Shown here: piece after piece, positions 35,274-43,666 of the stretch
Layout of the letters: every line of letters starts with the position of its first letter
Position numbering within the stretch: position 1 is the stretch's first letter
Source: Streptomyces malaysiense
Lineage (GTDB): Bacteria > Actinomycetota > Actinomycetes > Streptomycetales > Streptomycetaceae
Length of the DNA stretch: 64,000 nucleotides
Reading direction: 5' to 3'
Assembly: GCF_000980885.2 (NCBI RefSeq)
Contig: NZ_LBDA02000067.1
Coordinates: 1-64,000, forward strand
Made by a program: the position numbers and the translations under genes
The notes under the pieces: generated by a model
Seen by the model: only the letters and a program-made list of their open reading frames with translations
What the model was told of the DNA's origin: nothing
The model's database searches: none

Positions 35274-36530
35274 TCAGAGCGCCCCGGCGGCCGCCTTCGC
35301 CGCGATGTCCGTGCGGTACTGCCCGCCGTCCAGCCGGATCCGGCCCACCGCCCGGTACGCCCGCTCGCGCGCCTCGGTCAGGTCCTTGCCGGTGGCGGTG
35401 ACGGACAGCACGCGCCCGCCCGCGCTGACGACCGCGTCGCCGTCCTGCCGGGTGCCCGCGTGCAGCACATAGGCGTCCGGGGCGTCCTCGGCGGCCACTT
35501 CGGCCAGACCGGTGATCGGGTCGCCGGTGCGCGGGGTGCCGGGGTAGTTGTGCGAGGCGACGACGACGGTGACGGCCGCGTCCTCGCTCCAGCGCAGCGG
35601 CGGCAGGTCGGCGAGGCCGCCGGTGGCGGCGGCCGCCAGCAGCCCGGCCAGCGGGGTCCTCAGCCGGGCCAGCACGACCTGGGTCTCGGGGTCGCCGAAG
35701 CGGGCGTTGAACTCGATGACCCGCACACCCCGGCCGGTGATCGCCAGACCGGCGTAGAGCAGCCCGGAGAACGGCGTGCCGCGGCGGCGCAGTTCGTCCA
35801 CCGTCGGCTGGAGCACCGTGCGCAGCACCTCGTCGACCAGCTTCGGGTCGGCCCACGGCAGCGGCGAATAGGCGCCCATGCCACCGGTGTTGGGACCCTC
35901 GTCGCCGTCCAGGGCGCGCTTGAAGTCCTGGGCCGGCTGGAGTGGTACGACGGTCTCGCCGTCGGTGACCGCGAACAGGGACACCTCGGGACCGTCGAGG
36001 AACTCCTCGATCACCACGCGCTCGCAGGCGGCCGCGTGCGCCTTGGCGGCGTCCAGGTCGGAGGTGACGACGACGCCCTTGCCGGCGGCGAGGCCGTCGT
36101 CCTTGACGACGTAGGGGGCACCGAAGGCGTCGAGGGCCTCGGCGACCTCCTCGGCGGTGGTGCAGACGTACGACCGGGCGGTCGGCACCCCGGCCGAGGC
36201 CATGACGTCCTTGGCGAACGCCTTGGACCCCTCCAGCCGGGCGGCCTCGCCGGACGGGCCGAAGACCGGGATGCCCGCGGCGCGCACGGCGTCGGCGACA
36301 CCGGCGACCAGGGGGGCCTCCGGGCCGACGACGACCAGCTCGGCACCGAGCCGCCGCGCCAGCGCGGTCACCGCGGCACCGTCGAGCGCGTCGACCTGGT
36401 GCAGCTCGGCGACCTCGGCGATGCCGGCGTTGCCGGGGGCGCAGTGCAGCGCGGTGACGTCGGGATCGAGGGACAGGGAGCGGCACAGGGCGTGTTCGCG
36501 GGCGCCGCTGCCGATGACGAGGACGTTCAC
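35274..36530 (-). CDS. purD: Phosphoribosylamine-glycine ligase (GAR synthetase)
   Basis: A 418-residue ATP-grasp enzyme of purine step 2. The N-terminus MNVLVIGSGAREHALCRSL, the ATP-grasp loop VVKDDGLAAGKGVVV and the metal site FNARFGDPETQ are intact. Length is normal and ends AAAGAL. Transcribed from its own promoter in the gap after dnaX and ended by a strong hairpin 38 bp beyond the stop. Confidence 0.98.
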   Translation of the reverse strand: MNVLVIGSGAREHALCRSLSLDPDVTALHCAPGNAGIAEVAELHQVDALDGAAVTALARRLGAELVVVGPEAPLVAGVADAVRAAGIPVFGPSGEAARLEGSKAFAKDVMASAGVPTARSYVCTTAEEVAEALDAFGAPYVVKDDGLAAGKGVVVTSDLDAAKAHAAACERVVIEEFLDGPEVSLFAVTDGETVVPLQPAQDFKRALDGDEGPNTGGMGAYSPLPWADPKLVDEVLRTVLQPTVDELRRRGTPFSGLLYAGLAITGRGVRVIEFNARFGDPETQVVLARLRTPLAGLLAAAATGGLADLPPLRWSEDAAVTVVVASHNYPGTPRTGDPITGLAEVAAEDAPDAYVLHAGTRQDGDAVVSAGGRVLSVTATGKDLTEARERAYRAVGRIRLDGGQYRTDIAAKAAAGAL

Positions 36531-36670
36531 GGGGTCAGCCTAATGGCAAGGTCGCCGAAGTCCGGGGGGCGGGGAACCCGTACGTTCCTACAAGGCCCCG
36601 GGGCCGGGCCGGCTCTCGGACCCGGGACCGGGTCCGGCGCGACCGGCGATCGCCCGCTCCCCGCGCCCGC

Positions 36671-38977
36671 TCACTCGTTGGTGAATTCCTCCACCACCGT
36701 GGCGCCCAGTTCGCGCACGATCAGGTCGTGGCCGGAGAGGGCGGACTCGTCCAGGTCGGGGTCGTCGTCCTCGGGGATGTCGTCCTCGATGGAGACGGGG
36801 GGCGGCTCGGGGGCGGCGGGGCGGGGCGCGGCCGGGCCGGATGCCGAGTGGGCGGAGCCGCCGGAGGCGGGGGTGGAGGCCCGCGGGGCGGACTGGGAGG
36901 GGGCACCGGGGCGGGGCGCGGGCGAGGAGCCCTGACCGCCGCCGGACGCGCCGCCACCGCCGTGACCGCCGCCGGGGACACCCGGGCCGCCGCCGAAGCC
37001 ACCGCCAGCGAAGCCCGCGGAGCCGCCCGGGGCCGGGGGCGCGGCGCCGCCGCCGGACGGGTCGACCAGCGACTCGATCTTCCACTGCACGTTGAACTGC
37101 TCGGCCAGCGCGGCGCGCAGCACGTCCTCGCTGCCGCTGCTCGCGAAGTTGTCACGGGCCCCGGCGTTCACGAAGCCGAGCTGGAGGGTGGTGCCGTCGA
37201 AGCCGGTGACCTGGGCGTTCTGGCTGAGCAGGATCCAGGTGAAGCGCCGGCGGTTCTTGACGGCCTCCAGGATGTTCGGCCAGAGCACGCGGGGGTCGAG
37301 ACCGCCGGCGGGAGCGGCCGCGGGGGGCTGGGGGGCCGAGGGCGCGGGGGCGGTAGCCGGGGCGGGCCGGGCCGTCGGCCGGGGCGCGGCCGAGGGGGCC
37401 TGCTGCTGCGGAGCACCGGGCGCGGCGGCCGTGGGCCAGCCACCGGGGCGCCGTCCGCCTCCGGCGGGAGCGGCCGTGGGCCAGGCGCCGGGGGCGGCCG
37501 AGCCGGGAGCCTGGGCGGCCGGGGCCGGCTGCTCGGCGGGAGCGGGCGCCACCGGGGCGACAGGCTCGGGAGCGGGAGCGGGGGCGGGCATGGGCGCGGG
37601 TGCGGGGGCGGCCGGAGCCGCGCCACCGGCACCGGCCCCGCCGCCGGCCCCCGGCTCGGAACCGGGAGCGCCGCTCGCTCCGCCCGGCACCCCCCGCACG
37701 GCCGCCCGTGCCGCCGCCGGGCCACCGCCGGGCGGGACCATCGCGGCCGGGGCGCCACCGTGGGCCTCCGGCCCGGGGACGTAGCCCATGGCGGGCGCAC
37801 CGGCGCCCGCGCTGAAGCTGACACCGCGCTCGACACGGTCGAGGCGGGCCATGAGGGAGCGCTCGTCGCCGTAGGCGGCGGGGAGCAGGACGCGGGCGCA
37901 GATGAGTTCGAGCTGGAGGCGGGGCGAGGTGGCGCCGCGCATCTCGGTGAGGCCCTCGTTGACGAGGTCGGCGGCGCGGCTCAGCTCGGCCGCGCCGAAG
38001 GTGGACGCCTGGGCCCGCATGCGCTCCAGGACGTCCGCCGGGGCGTCGATGAGCCCCTTGTCGGCGGCGTCCGGCACGGCGGCGAGGATCACCAGGTCAC
38101 GGAGGCGTTCGAGCAGGTCGGCGACGAAGCGGCGCGGGTCGTTGCCGCCCTCGATGATGCGGTCGACGACCTCGAAGGCGGCAGCGCCGTCACCGGTGGC
38201 GAAGGCCTCGACGACGGAGTCGAGCAGGGAGCCGTCGGTGTAGCCGAGGAGGGCCGTGGCCATGGCGTACGTCACACCGTCCGCGCCCGCGCCGGCGAGG
38301 AGTTGGTCCATGACGGACATGGAGTCACGGACCGATCCGGCGCCCGCGCGCACGACGAGGGGGAGCACGCCGTCCTCGACGGGGATGTCCTCCCTCTGGC
38401 ACACCTCGCCGAGGTAGTCCCGCAGGGTGCCGGGCGGCACGAGCCGGAAGGGGTAGTGATGGGTCCGGGACCGGATGGTGCCGATGACCTTCTCGGGCTC
38501 GGTCGTGGCGAAGATGAACTTGAGGTGCTCGGGCGGCTCCTCGACGACCTTCAGCAGGGCGTTGAAACCGGCCGACGTGACCATGTGGGCCTCGTCGATG
38601 ATGTAGATCTTGTACCGGCTGCCCGCGGGGCCGAAGAAGGCCTTCTCGCGCAGTTCACGGGCGTCGTCCACGCCTCCGTGGGAGGCGGCGTCGATCTCGA
38701 TGACGTCGATCGAACCCGGTCCGTTGCGCGCGAGGTCCCGGCAGGACTGGCACTCGCCGCACGGGGTGGGTGTGGGGCCCTGCTCACAGTTGAGGCAGCG
38801 GGCGAGGATGCGCGCGCTGGTGGTCTTCCCGCAGCCACGCGGCCCGCTGAACAGGTACGCGTGGTTGACCCGGTTGTTGCGCAGCGCCTGCTGCAACGGG
38901 TCGGTGACATGCTCCTGCCCGATGACCTCGGCAAAGGTCTCGGGACGGTAGCGGCGGTACAGCGCGAGAGACGACAC
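36671..38977 (-). CDS. dnaX: DNA polymerase III subunits gamma/tau
   Basis: A 768-residue clamp-loader ATPase. It starts with SSLALYRRYRPETFAEVIGQ, Walker A GPRGCGKTT (about 45-53), a zinc knuckle with Cys at about 61, 64, 73, 76 and 79, Walker B IIDEAHM and the sensor SRTHHYPFR. From about 400 to 575 is an Ala/Pro-rich linker, followed by a DnaX C-terminal domain (RRFTWILLSQNAQVTGFDG) and another Gly/Pro-rich stretch. No slippery A-run was seen, so a short gamma form by frameshift is not supported. The GTG at 38977 has no strong ribosome-binding site. SRP RNA lies just upstream on the same strand. Confidence 0.95.
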   Translation of the reverse strand: MSSLALYRRYRPETFAEVIGQEHVTDPLQQALRNNRVNHAYLFSGPRGCGKTTSARILARCLNCEQGPTPTPCGECQSCRDLARNGPGSIDVIEIDAASHGGVDDARELREKAFFGPAGSRYKIYIIDEAHMVTSAGFNALLKVVEEPPEHLKFIFATTEPEKVIGTIRSRTHHYPFRLVPPGTLRDYLGEVCQREDIPVEDGVLPLVVRAGAGSVRDSMSVMDQLLAGAGADGVTYAMATALLGYTDGSLLDSVVEAFATGDGAAAFEVVDRIIEGGNDPRRFVADLLERLRDLVILAAVPDAADKGLIDAPADVLERMRAQASTFGAAELSRAADLVNEGLTEMRGATSPRLQLELICARVLLPAAYGDERSLMARLDRVERGVSFSAGAGAPAMGYVPGPEAHGGAPAAMVPPGGGPAAARAAVRGVPGGASGAPGSEPGAGGGAGAGGAAPAAPAPAPMPAPAPAPEPVAPVAPAPAEQPAPAAQAPGSAAPGAWPTAAPAGGGRRPGGWPTAAAPGAPQQQAPSAAPRPTARPAPATAPAPSAPQPPAAAPAGGLDPRVLWPNILEAVKNRRRFTWILLSQNAQVTGFDGTTLQLGFVNAGARDNFASSGSEDVLRAALAEQFNVQWKIESLVDPSGGGAAPPAPGGSAGFAGGGFGGGPGVPGGGHGGGGASGGGQGSSPAPRPGAPSQSAPRASTPASGGSAHSASGPAAPRPAAPEPPPVSIEDDIPEDDDPDLDESALSGHDLIVRELGATVVEEFTNE

Positions 38978-39038
38978 GCTTACGAGGTTATAGGCGCGCA
39001 CTGACAACCGGCCGCCGAAGCCCCCGCCAACGCAGACG

Positions 39039-39122
39039 CCCCCCACGCACCCGCCAGAGCCGACCTACCCTTGCTGCCTTCCGGCCCTGGGGGAGTTCAG
39101 TCAGATAGCGCCGCGTGAGGGG
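39039..39122 (-). ncRNA. ffs: Signal recognition particle RNA (small bacterial type)
   Basis: The minus strand contains GGCCGGAAGGCAGCAAGGGU, the conserved apical (Ffh-binding) part of the 4.5S-type SRP RNA. Outer arms CCCCUCACGC and GCGUGGGGGG pair, giving a hairpin of about 84 nt. Location upstream of dnaX is the usual one in actinobacteria. The ends are estimated from the pairing and may differ by a few bases. Confidence 0.92.
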
Positions 39123-39199
39123 CTACGCAGAGAGTACCCGATCCGGGCCTGCGGGAACGAGTTCGCGAGCACCCTCCTCGGTCATGTAATGTTCCGACC

Positions 39200-39284
39200 G
39201 GAGGATTCGCCTAGAGGCCTAGGGCGCACGCTTGGAAAGCGTGTTGGGGGCAACCCCTCACGAGTTCGAATCTCGTATCCTCCG
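39200..39284 (+). tRNA. tRNA-Ser (GGA anticodon)
   Basis: An 85-nt class II tRNA with long variable arm, acceptor GGAGGAU/AUCCUCC, anticodon loop UUGGAAA (GGA) and an encoded CCA (39285-39287). An integrase fragment lies just downstream, so its 3' end was probably once an attachment site. Confidence 0.96.
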
Positions 39285-39306
39285 CCAGTGCCTCACCGGG
39301 CACGAT

Positions 39307-39342
39307 GTCGAAGGGCCCCCTGGAAACAGGGGGCCCTTCGAC
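39307..39342 (+). terminator. Terminator after tRNA-Ser(GGA)
   Basis: A 16-bp perfect stem with a GAAA loop (arms 39307-39322 and 39327-39342). It could also act on the minus strand. Confidence 0.9.
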
Positions 39343-39350
39343 GTGCGGGC

Positions 39351-39518
39351 GGAGACGCCCGGCTCCCACCCCGTGAGCTGATCGACGACCCGGGCCGGGA
39401 CCCCGAGCAGCATGAGCACAGTGGCGGCCGTGCGCCGGGCGTCGTGAAGCCGGCCGCCCCGAACCTTCGCGTCTTCCAGTAGCCGCTTCCGGTCGGGCAC
39501 CCGTGCTTTCACCCGGGA
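39351..39518 (-). pseudogene. Tyrosine-recombinase (phage integrase) fragment
   Basis: The minus strand encodes KARVPDRKRLLEDAKV then GGRLHDARRTAATVLMLLGV and PARVVDQLTGW, the Arg-containing box of actinophage tyrosine integrases (usual form RLHDARHTAATVLLLLGVP). The box-II His-x-x-Arg is present, though the next His is Arg. The catalytic Tyr region and the whole N-terminal part are missing, and a terminator hairpin follows. It is a relic of an element that integrated at the neighbouring tRNA-Ser gene. Confidence 0.75.
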
Positions 39519-39643
39519 CGCACGCGGTTTGCGCACAGCTTGAGGCATCCAGCGGGCACTGTGTGGCCTCTCCGAGGGCGGTTCGGACGGCGCGGTGCGC
39601 CCGGTGAGCCGTGGCTCCGGGCCAGCGGCACCCGGCAGGCCCC

Positions 39644-40405
39644 TCACCAGGTAGGCCGCGCCGACACGCCGCCGTCCACCACCAGGTCGTGCCCGGTGAT
39701 CCAGGAGGCGAGAGGGGAGGCCAGGAAGACGCAGGCGTCGGCGACGTCCTCGGGGCGTCCCAGGCGGCCGGTGGGGGTGGCGGTGAGCCAGCGGTGGACT
39801 CCGTCCAGCCAGGTGCCGGAGAGGCCCGGACGGTCGATCAGGCCCGGGGAGACCGTGTTGACGCGGATGCCGTCGGGGCCGTACTCCAGCGCGGCCGCGC
39901 GGGCGTGCGTCACGACCGCCGCCTTGGCCGCGCCGTAGTGGGCGTGGCCGGGGGCGGGGTGGCCCGCCTCGATGGAGGCGATGTGGGTGACGGTGCCACC
40001 GCCGTGCGCGCGCAGGTGGGACGCGGCGGCCTGGGTGCAGGCGAAGACGCTGGTGAGGTCGGTGTCGACCACCGCGCGCCACTCGGCCGCGGTCATCCCG
40101 GGCAGGGGCTGGACCGGCTGCACGGCCGCGTTGTTGACCAGCGCGGTGAGCCGGCCGCCGGACCACTCCAGGGTGTCGTGGACCAGGCGGTGGCAGGCGT
40201 GCTCGTCGCTCAGGTCCGCGCTCAGGACGACCGCCTCACCGCCCGCCTCCCGGATCCGCTCGGCGGTCTCCCCGGCCGCGGTGACCGCCGTACGGCAGTG
40301 CAGCGCGACCGCCGCGCCCTGTTCGGCGAAGCGCAGCGCGATGGCGCGGCCGATGCCGCCGCCCGCGCCGGTCACCAGGGCGGTCTGTCCGTCGAGGAGG
40401 CTCAT
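39644..40405 (-). CDS. Short-chain dehydrogenase/reductase
   Basis: A 253-residue NAD(P)-dependent SDR with unknown substrate. The cofactor motif is TGAGGGIGRA (about 13-22), NNAAV follows at about 89, and the catalytic Ser/Tyr/Lys triad is in ASIEAG and HYGAAKAA (YxxxK). The C-terminus HDLVVDGGVS is typical of classical SDRs. The ATG at 40405 overlaps the stop of the cupin gene (ATGA), so it is the last gene of an operon that begins with the acylase behind an iron box. Confidence 0.88.
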   Translation of the reverse strand: MSLLDGQTALVTGAGGGIGRAIALRFAEQGAAVALHCRTAVTAAGETAERIREAGGEAVVLSADLSDEHACHRLVHDTLEWSGGRLTALVNNAAVQPVQPLPGMTAAEWRAVVDTDLTSVFACTQAAASHLRAHGGGTVTHIASIEAGHPAPGHAHYGAAKAAVVTHARAAALEYGPDGIRVNTVSPGLIDRPGLSGTWLDGVHRWLTATPTGRLGRPEDVADACVFLASPLASWITGHDLVVDGGVSARPTW

Positions 40406-40878
40406 GGGCGGCACAGTTCCCTGATCCGGGCGGCCTCGGCGGGGTAACGCGCCGTGAGGTCCGCCGCGTCCCCGTGTTCGTAGTCCGCGTAGGTGAACCC
40501 GGGGGCCGTCGTGCAGCCGAAGAACGTCCAGGCGCCGCCGGGGGCCACCCGCGCCCCCATCCAGGTGCGGGCCGGGACGGTCAGCTGGAGCCGCTGTCCG
40601 GCGCGCAGGCCGGGGCCGAGGACGGCGGTGCGGGTGGTGCCGTCGGGGGCGAGGAGCAGCAGGTGCAGCGGGTCGCCGAGGTAGAAGTGCCAGACCTCGG
40701 CGTAGGGGAGGCGGTGCAGGGCGGAGTAGTCGTCCGCCGTGAGCAGGGCCACGATGGCGGCGCCCTCGGGGCGGCCGTCCGCCCGCTCGGGCCCGGCCCA
40801 GGTACGCCGGAACAGACCGCCCTCGCGGGGGATCGGTTCGAGTCCGTAGTGCGCGATCAGCTCGTGCGGAGTCGTCAC
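40402..40878 (-). CDS. Cupin (DUF985) family protein
   Basis: A 158-residue single-domain beta-barrel. It shows HELIAHYGLEPIPREGGLFRRTW at its start, SALHRLPYAEVWHFYLGDPLHLLLL and the GWTFFG-like GAWTFFGCTTAPGF, the DUF985 pattern. The HRL..E..HFY residues can hold a metal. The function of the family is unknown; some members are sugar-epimerase-like cupins. It lies 21 bp after the GNAT gene and overlaps the SDR gene by four bases. Confidence 0.85.
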   Translation of the reverse strand: MTTPHELIAHYGLEPIPREGGLFRRTWAGPERADGRPEGAAIVALLTADDYSALHRLPYAEVWHFYLGDPLHLLLLAPDGTTRTAVLGPGLRAGQRLQLTVPARTWMGARVAPGGAWTFFGCTTAPGFTYADYEHGDAADLTARYPAEAARIRELCRP

Positions 40879-40899
40879 CCCCGGAAGGCTACCCCCGCT

Positions 40900-41484
40900 C
40901 TACCCGCGCTCCAGGAAGGCGAGTTGGGCGTGCTTCTCGGGCAGGTACACGTCGGGGAGGTCCACCTCGGGCAGGACGACGGCCGGTCCGGGCACGAAGC
41001 CCTGGCGGACGAAGCGGGCGATCGCCCTGGCGTTGCGGACGTCCGGGTCGACCACGAGCCGGCGCCTGCCGAGGGCGGTGAGCGCGTACGTCGTCAGGAC
41101 CGTGAGCAGCGCGGAGGACCAGCCGGGGCGGGCGCCGGCGGCGCCGGCGGGGGCGAGGAGGACGTGCACGCCGAGGTCGCCGGGGCGGACGTCGTAGCAC
41201 TCGCCGACGCGGTCCGCGGCGGGCTCGTACGTCTGGAACAGGGCGGCCGGGACGCCGTCCTTGGTGACCAGGTGTGCGTGATGGGTGTCCAGGGTGGCCA
41301 TGTGGGCGTAGATCTCGGCGACCTGGTCGCGGCCGAGGCCGGTCATGCCCCAGAAGACGGCGCGTTCCTCGCTCACCCAGGCGTGGATCACGTCCGCGTC
41401 GGCGGCGGGGTCCAGGGGACGGACGCGGACGGTGCCGAAGCCGTCGACGTGCCGTTCGTACGCCGGGTACGGGTCAGTGCTCAT
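40900..41484 (-). CDS. GNAT acetyltransferase, IucB/AlcB siderophore type
   Basis: A 194-residue acyl-CoA N-acyltransferase. The pattern TVRVRPLDPAADADVIHAWV at the start, then RLVVDPDVRNARAIARFVRQGFV and LPDVYLPEKHAQLA at the end is that of the IucB/AlcB/DesC group, which acylates N-hydroxy amines in hydroxamate siderophore assembly. No hydroxylase or NIS synthetase is nearby. The ATG at 41484 overlaps the acylase stop region by 11 bp, so it is co-expressed with the iron-box acylase. A siderophore-related role is likely from family and regulation, not proven. Confidence 0.82.
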   Translation of the reverse strand: MSTDPYPAYERHVDGFGTVRVRPLDPAADADVIHAWVSEERAVFWGMTGLGRDQVAEIYAHMATLDTHHAHLVTKDGVPAALFQTYEPAADRVGECYDVRPGDLGVHVLLAPAGAAGARPGWSSALLTVLTTYALTALGRRRLVVDPDVRNARAIARFVRQGFVPGPAVVLPEVDLPDVYLPEKHAQLAFLERG

Positions 41485-43570
41485 GCGGGTGCTCCAGGGT
41501 GCGGTCCGGGGTGAGCCGGTTCCAGTCGGTGACGACGGGGGCGAGTTCTCCCCCGAGCCACAGCGGGAGTTGGTCGTGGTGGTGCGGGCTGCCGGGGACG
41601 CCGTCGGCGCCGAAGGGGACCACCCAGCGGCTGGCGTCCCGGTCGGCGAGGTCCCAGACCCAGCGGGCGGCGGGGCCCCGGGCGGCGAGGTCGGTGAGGC
41701 CGGGCACGGCGGAGGTGCACAGCACGCAGTCGTGGTCGCCGGCCAGACCGGGGGTGGCGAGGCCGTCCGGCAGGGCCTGCCAGGGGGCGAGGCGATGGGT
41801 GTCCGACCAGGTGCCGGCGGGGGGTTCGGCGGCCACCTCCTCAAGTGCCGTGCGGACGAGGGACGGACGGTCGATGCCGTACAACTCCTCGGCGCGCAGC
41901 AGGTGTTCGAGGGCGTATCCGACGCGCGGGACGAGTGCCAGCCAGGGCCGCAGCACCTCCGGGTACTCCGTCGGAGCGGTGAGCGGCGCGAACACCGGTC
42001 GCGCGGCGAGCAGTCGTACGACGGCGCCGCGCAGCGCCGCGTAGACGGCCGCGTCGGTGCTGTCGGCGTCCATGCGGCGGTCCCACGCGAGCAGGCGGTC
42101 GCGCAGCCGGGCCGCGGCCGGGGTCAGACCGTCGAGCGCGGCGAGGTGGCCCAGGAGGGGCGCGGCGGAGGCGAGGTGGGTGTCGGTGTGAATCGCGGCC
42201 ATGTCCCCGGCGCTCCAGCGGCCACCGGCGTCGAGGAGGGCGCGGATGCGGTCGGCACGGTGCGGCGGGGCGAACTCCACGCCGAGCGGGGCGGCCGGGC
42301 CGCGCTGGTTGGCCATCACGGCGACGCCCTCCGGGACGGGGGCGTACGGCATCTCGTGCCAGCCCCGCCAGTCGTGGCCGGGGCGCCAGGCGGGTACGGG
42401 GTGGAGGAGGTTGGCCCGTGCGCGCAGCGGGACGCGCCCGGCGACCCTGTGCAGGGTGCCGCCCGCCGTGTCGGCGGCCTGGACGACGTTCACCGGCTCG
42501 CACCAGGCGTCCAGGGCCCGGTCGACGTCGGCGACGTTCCTCGCGCGCAGCAGCCCGAGCAGCGCGCCGAAACCGAGGTCCTCCGTGACGCGGGGCGGAT
42601 GGCGCAGGGTGAGCGCCTCGCCGTCGGCGGCCCGTGGCCCGTACGACGTCCCCGGGCCCCCCGCGATCACGGGCCCCCGCTCCGTCTCGATCACCTCGAC
42701 CTCGACCGGCGCCTCCCCCGCGACCTCCAGGGTCTGTGTGTGCGCGTGCGCCGGGTGCCAGTGCCCGTCCGGGCCCAGTGCCGTCACCGAGGAGCCCTCG
42801 CGGCGCAGGCGTTCGCGGTAGAGGTCCTGGTAGTCGGCCATGGCGTTGGTGATGCCCCAGGCGACCGCGCCCGCGTGGCCGAAGTGGGGGAGGCCGGGGA
42901 CGCCGGGGACGGCGAGGCCGAGGACGTCGAACTCGGGGCAGGCCAGGCGGATCTGCTGGTAGACACCGGGGTCCTCGATGAAGCGGTGGGGGTCGCCGGC
43001 GAGCAGCGGGTGCCCGGTTGCGGTGCGGGCGCCGGAGATCAGCCAGCCGTTGCTGCCCGCCGTGCCGGGCCCGTCCGTGGCGAACAGGCCCACCGCCTCC
43101 GGGCCCAGGTGCCGGATCGCCCGCTCGCGCCAGAGCTTGGCCGGGAAGCCCGCGAAGAGGAGGTGGGTCGAGAGCCAGACGGCGAGCGGGGTCCAGGGCT
43201 CCCAGCGGCCCGGGGCGAGCGCGGTGCGGGCGAACTCCGGGGCGCGGCGGGCGCCGGCCGGCAGGCCCTCGTTGACGCCGTCCGCGTACGACCGCACCCA
43301 GTGCGCCGTCTCCGGGTCCCGGCGCTCCAGCGCGGCGAAGCAGCGGCGGGCCGTGTCGGCCAGGCGGGCCCGGCGGGCGAGGACGTCCCAGGGGAGCTCA
43401 CCGGGGCCGAGGAAGGAGGCGGACGTGCCCTGGGCGCGGTGCCGTTCGACCTCCAGCTGCCAGGCCCGGTCGAGCGCGGTGACCCGGCCCTGGGCGCGGG
43501 CCAGTCCATGGACGTCCGCCGCGCGCAGGTGGGGGATGCCGAAGGTGTCGCGGTAGGTCTCGCTGGTCAC
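41474..43570 (-). CDS. Penicillin acylase-family Ntn hydrolase
   Basis: A 698-residue self-processing amidase. Autocleavage is expected at Gly172-Ser173 in TAGSNGWLISG, making Ser173 the N-terminal nucleophile; GHPLLAGDPHR follows as in the family. A signal peptide is missing, unlike secreted relatives, so it should act in the cytoplasm. Start GTG at 43570 with TTGGAGGG upstream. An iron box lies 18 bp before it. The related Pseudomonas enzyme PvdQ deacylates a siderophore precursor. Here it leads an operon with an IucB/AlcB-like acetyltransferase, a cupin and an SDR. The natural substrate is unknown. Confidence 0.88.
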   Translation of the reverse strand: MTSETYRDTFGIPHLRAADVHGLARAQGRVTALDRAWQLEVERHRAQGTSASFLGPGELPWDVLARRARLADTARRCFAALERRDPETAHWVRSYADGVNEGLPAGARRAPEFARTALAPGRWEPWTPLAVWLSTHLLFAGFPAKLWRERAIRHLGPEAVGLFATDGPGTAGSNGWLISGARTATGHPLLAGDPHRFIEDPGVYQQIRLACPEFDVLGLAVPGVPGLPHFGHAGAVAWGITNAMADYQDLYRERLRREGSSVTALGPDGHWHPAHAHTQTLEVAGEAPVEVEVIETERGPVIAGGPGTSYGPRAADGEALTLRHPPRVTEDLGFGALLGLLRARNVADVDRALDAWCEPVNVVQAADTAGGTLHRVAGRVPLRARANLLHPVPAWRPGHDWRGWHEMPYAPVPEGVAVMANQRGPAAPLGVEFAPPHRADRIRALLDAGGRWSAGDMAAIHTDTHLASAAPLLGHLAALDGLTPAAARLRDRLLAWDRRMDADSTDAAVYAALRGAVVRLLAARPVFAPLTAPTEYPEVLRPWLALVPRVGYALEHLLRAEELYGIDRPSLVRTALEEVAAEPPAGTWSDTHRLAPWQALPDGLATPGLAGDHDCVLCTSAVPGLTDLAARGPAARWVWDLADRDASRWVVPFGADGVPGSPHHHDQLPLWLGGELAPVVTDWNRLTPDRTLEHPHEH

Positions 43571-43587
43571 CCCGGACCCTCCAAATC

Positions 43588-43606
43588 TTAGGTTAGCCTT
43601 GCCTAA
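43588..43606. promoter_or_regulatory. Iron box (DmdR1/IdeR operator)
   Basis: TTAGGTTAGCCTTGCCTAA matches the actinomycete iron-box consensus at 16 of 19 positions by my count. It lies 18 bp upstream of the acylase start on the minus strand and 61 bp from the HhH-GPD gene on the plus strand. Iron-loaded DmdR1 would repress the acylase operon. Confidence 0.85.
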
Positions 43607-43666
43607 TTTCCAATGAGGGGAATCGTACGCGACGCGCGATCACCCGCGACGCGGGATCATCGACCC

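Noticed and set aside
36618..36635. GGACCCG/CGGGTCC hairpin after dnaX
   Set aside because: Only a 7-bp stem in very GC-rich sequence; too weak to call a terminator.
36671..38977. Programmed frameshift in dnaX giving gamma
   Set aside because: No A-rich slippery heptamer was seen in this GC-rich gene.
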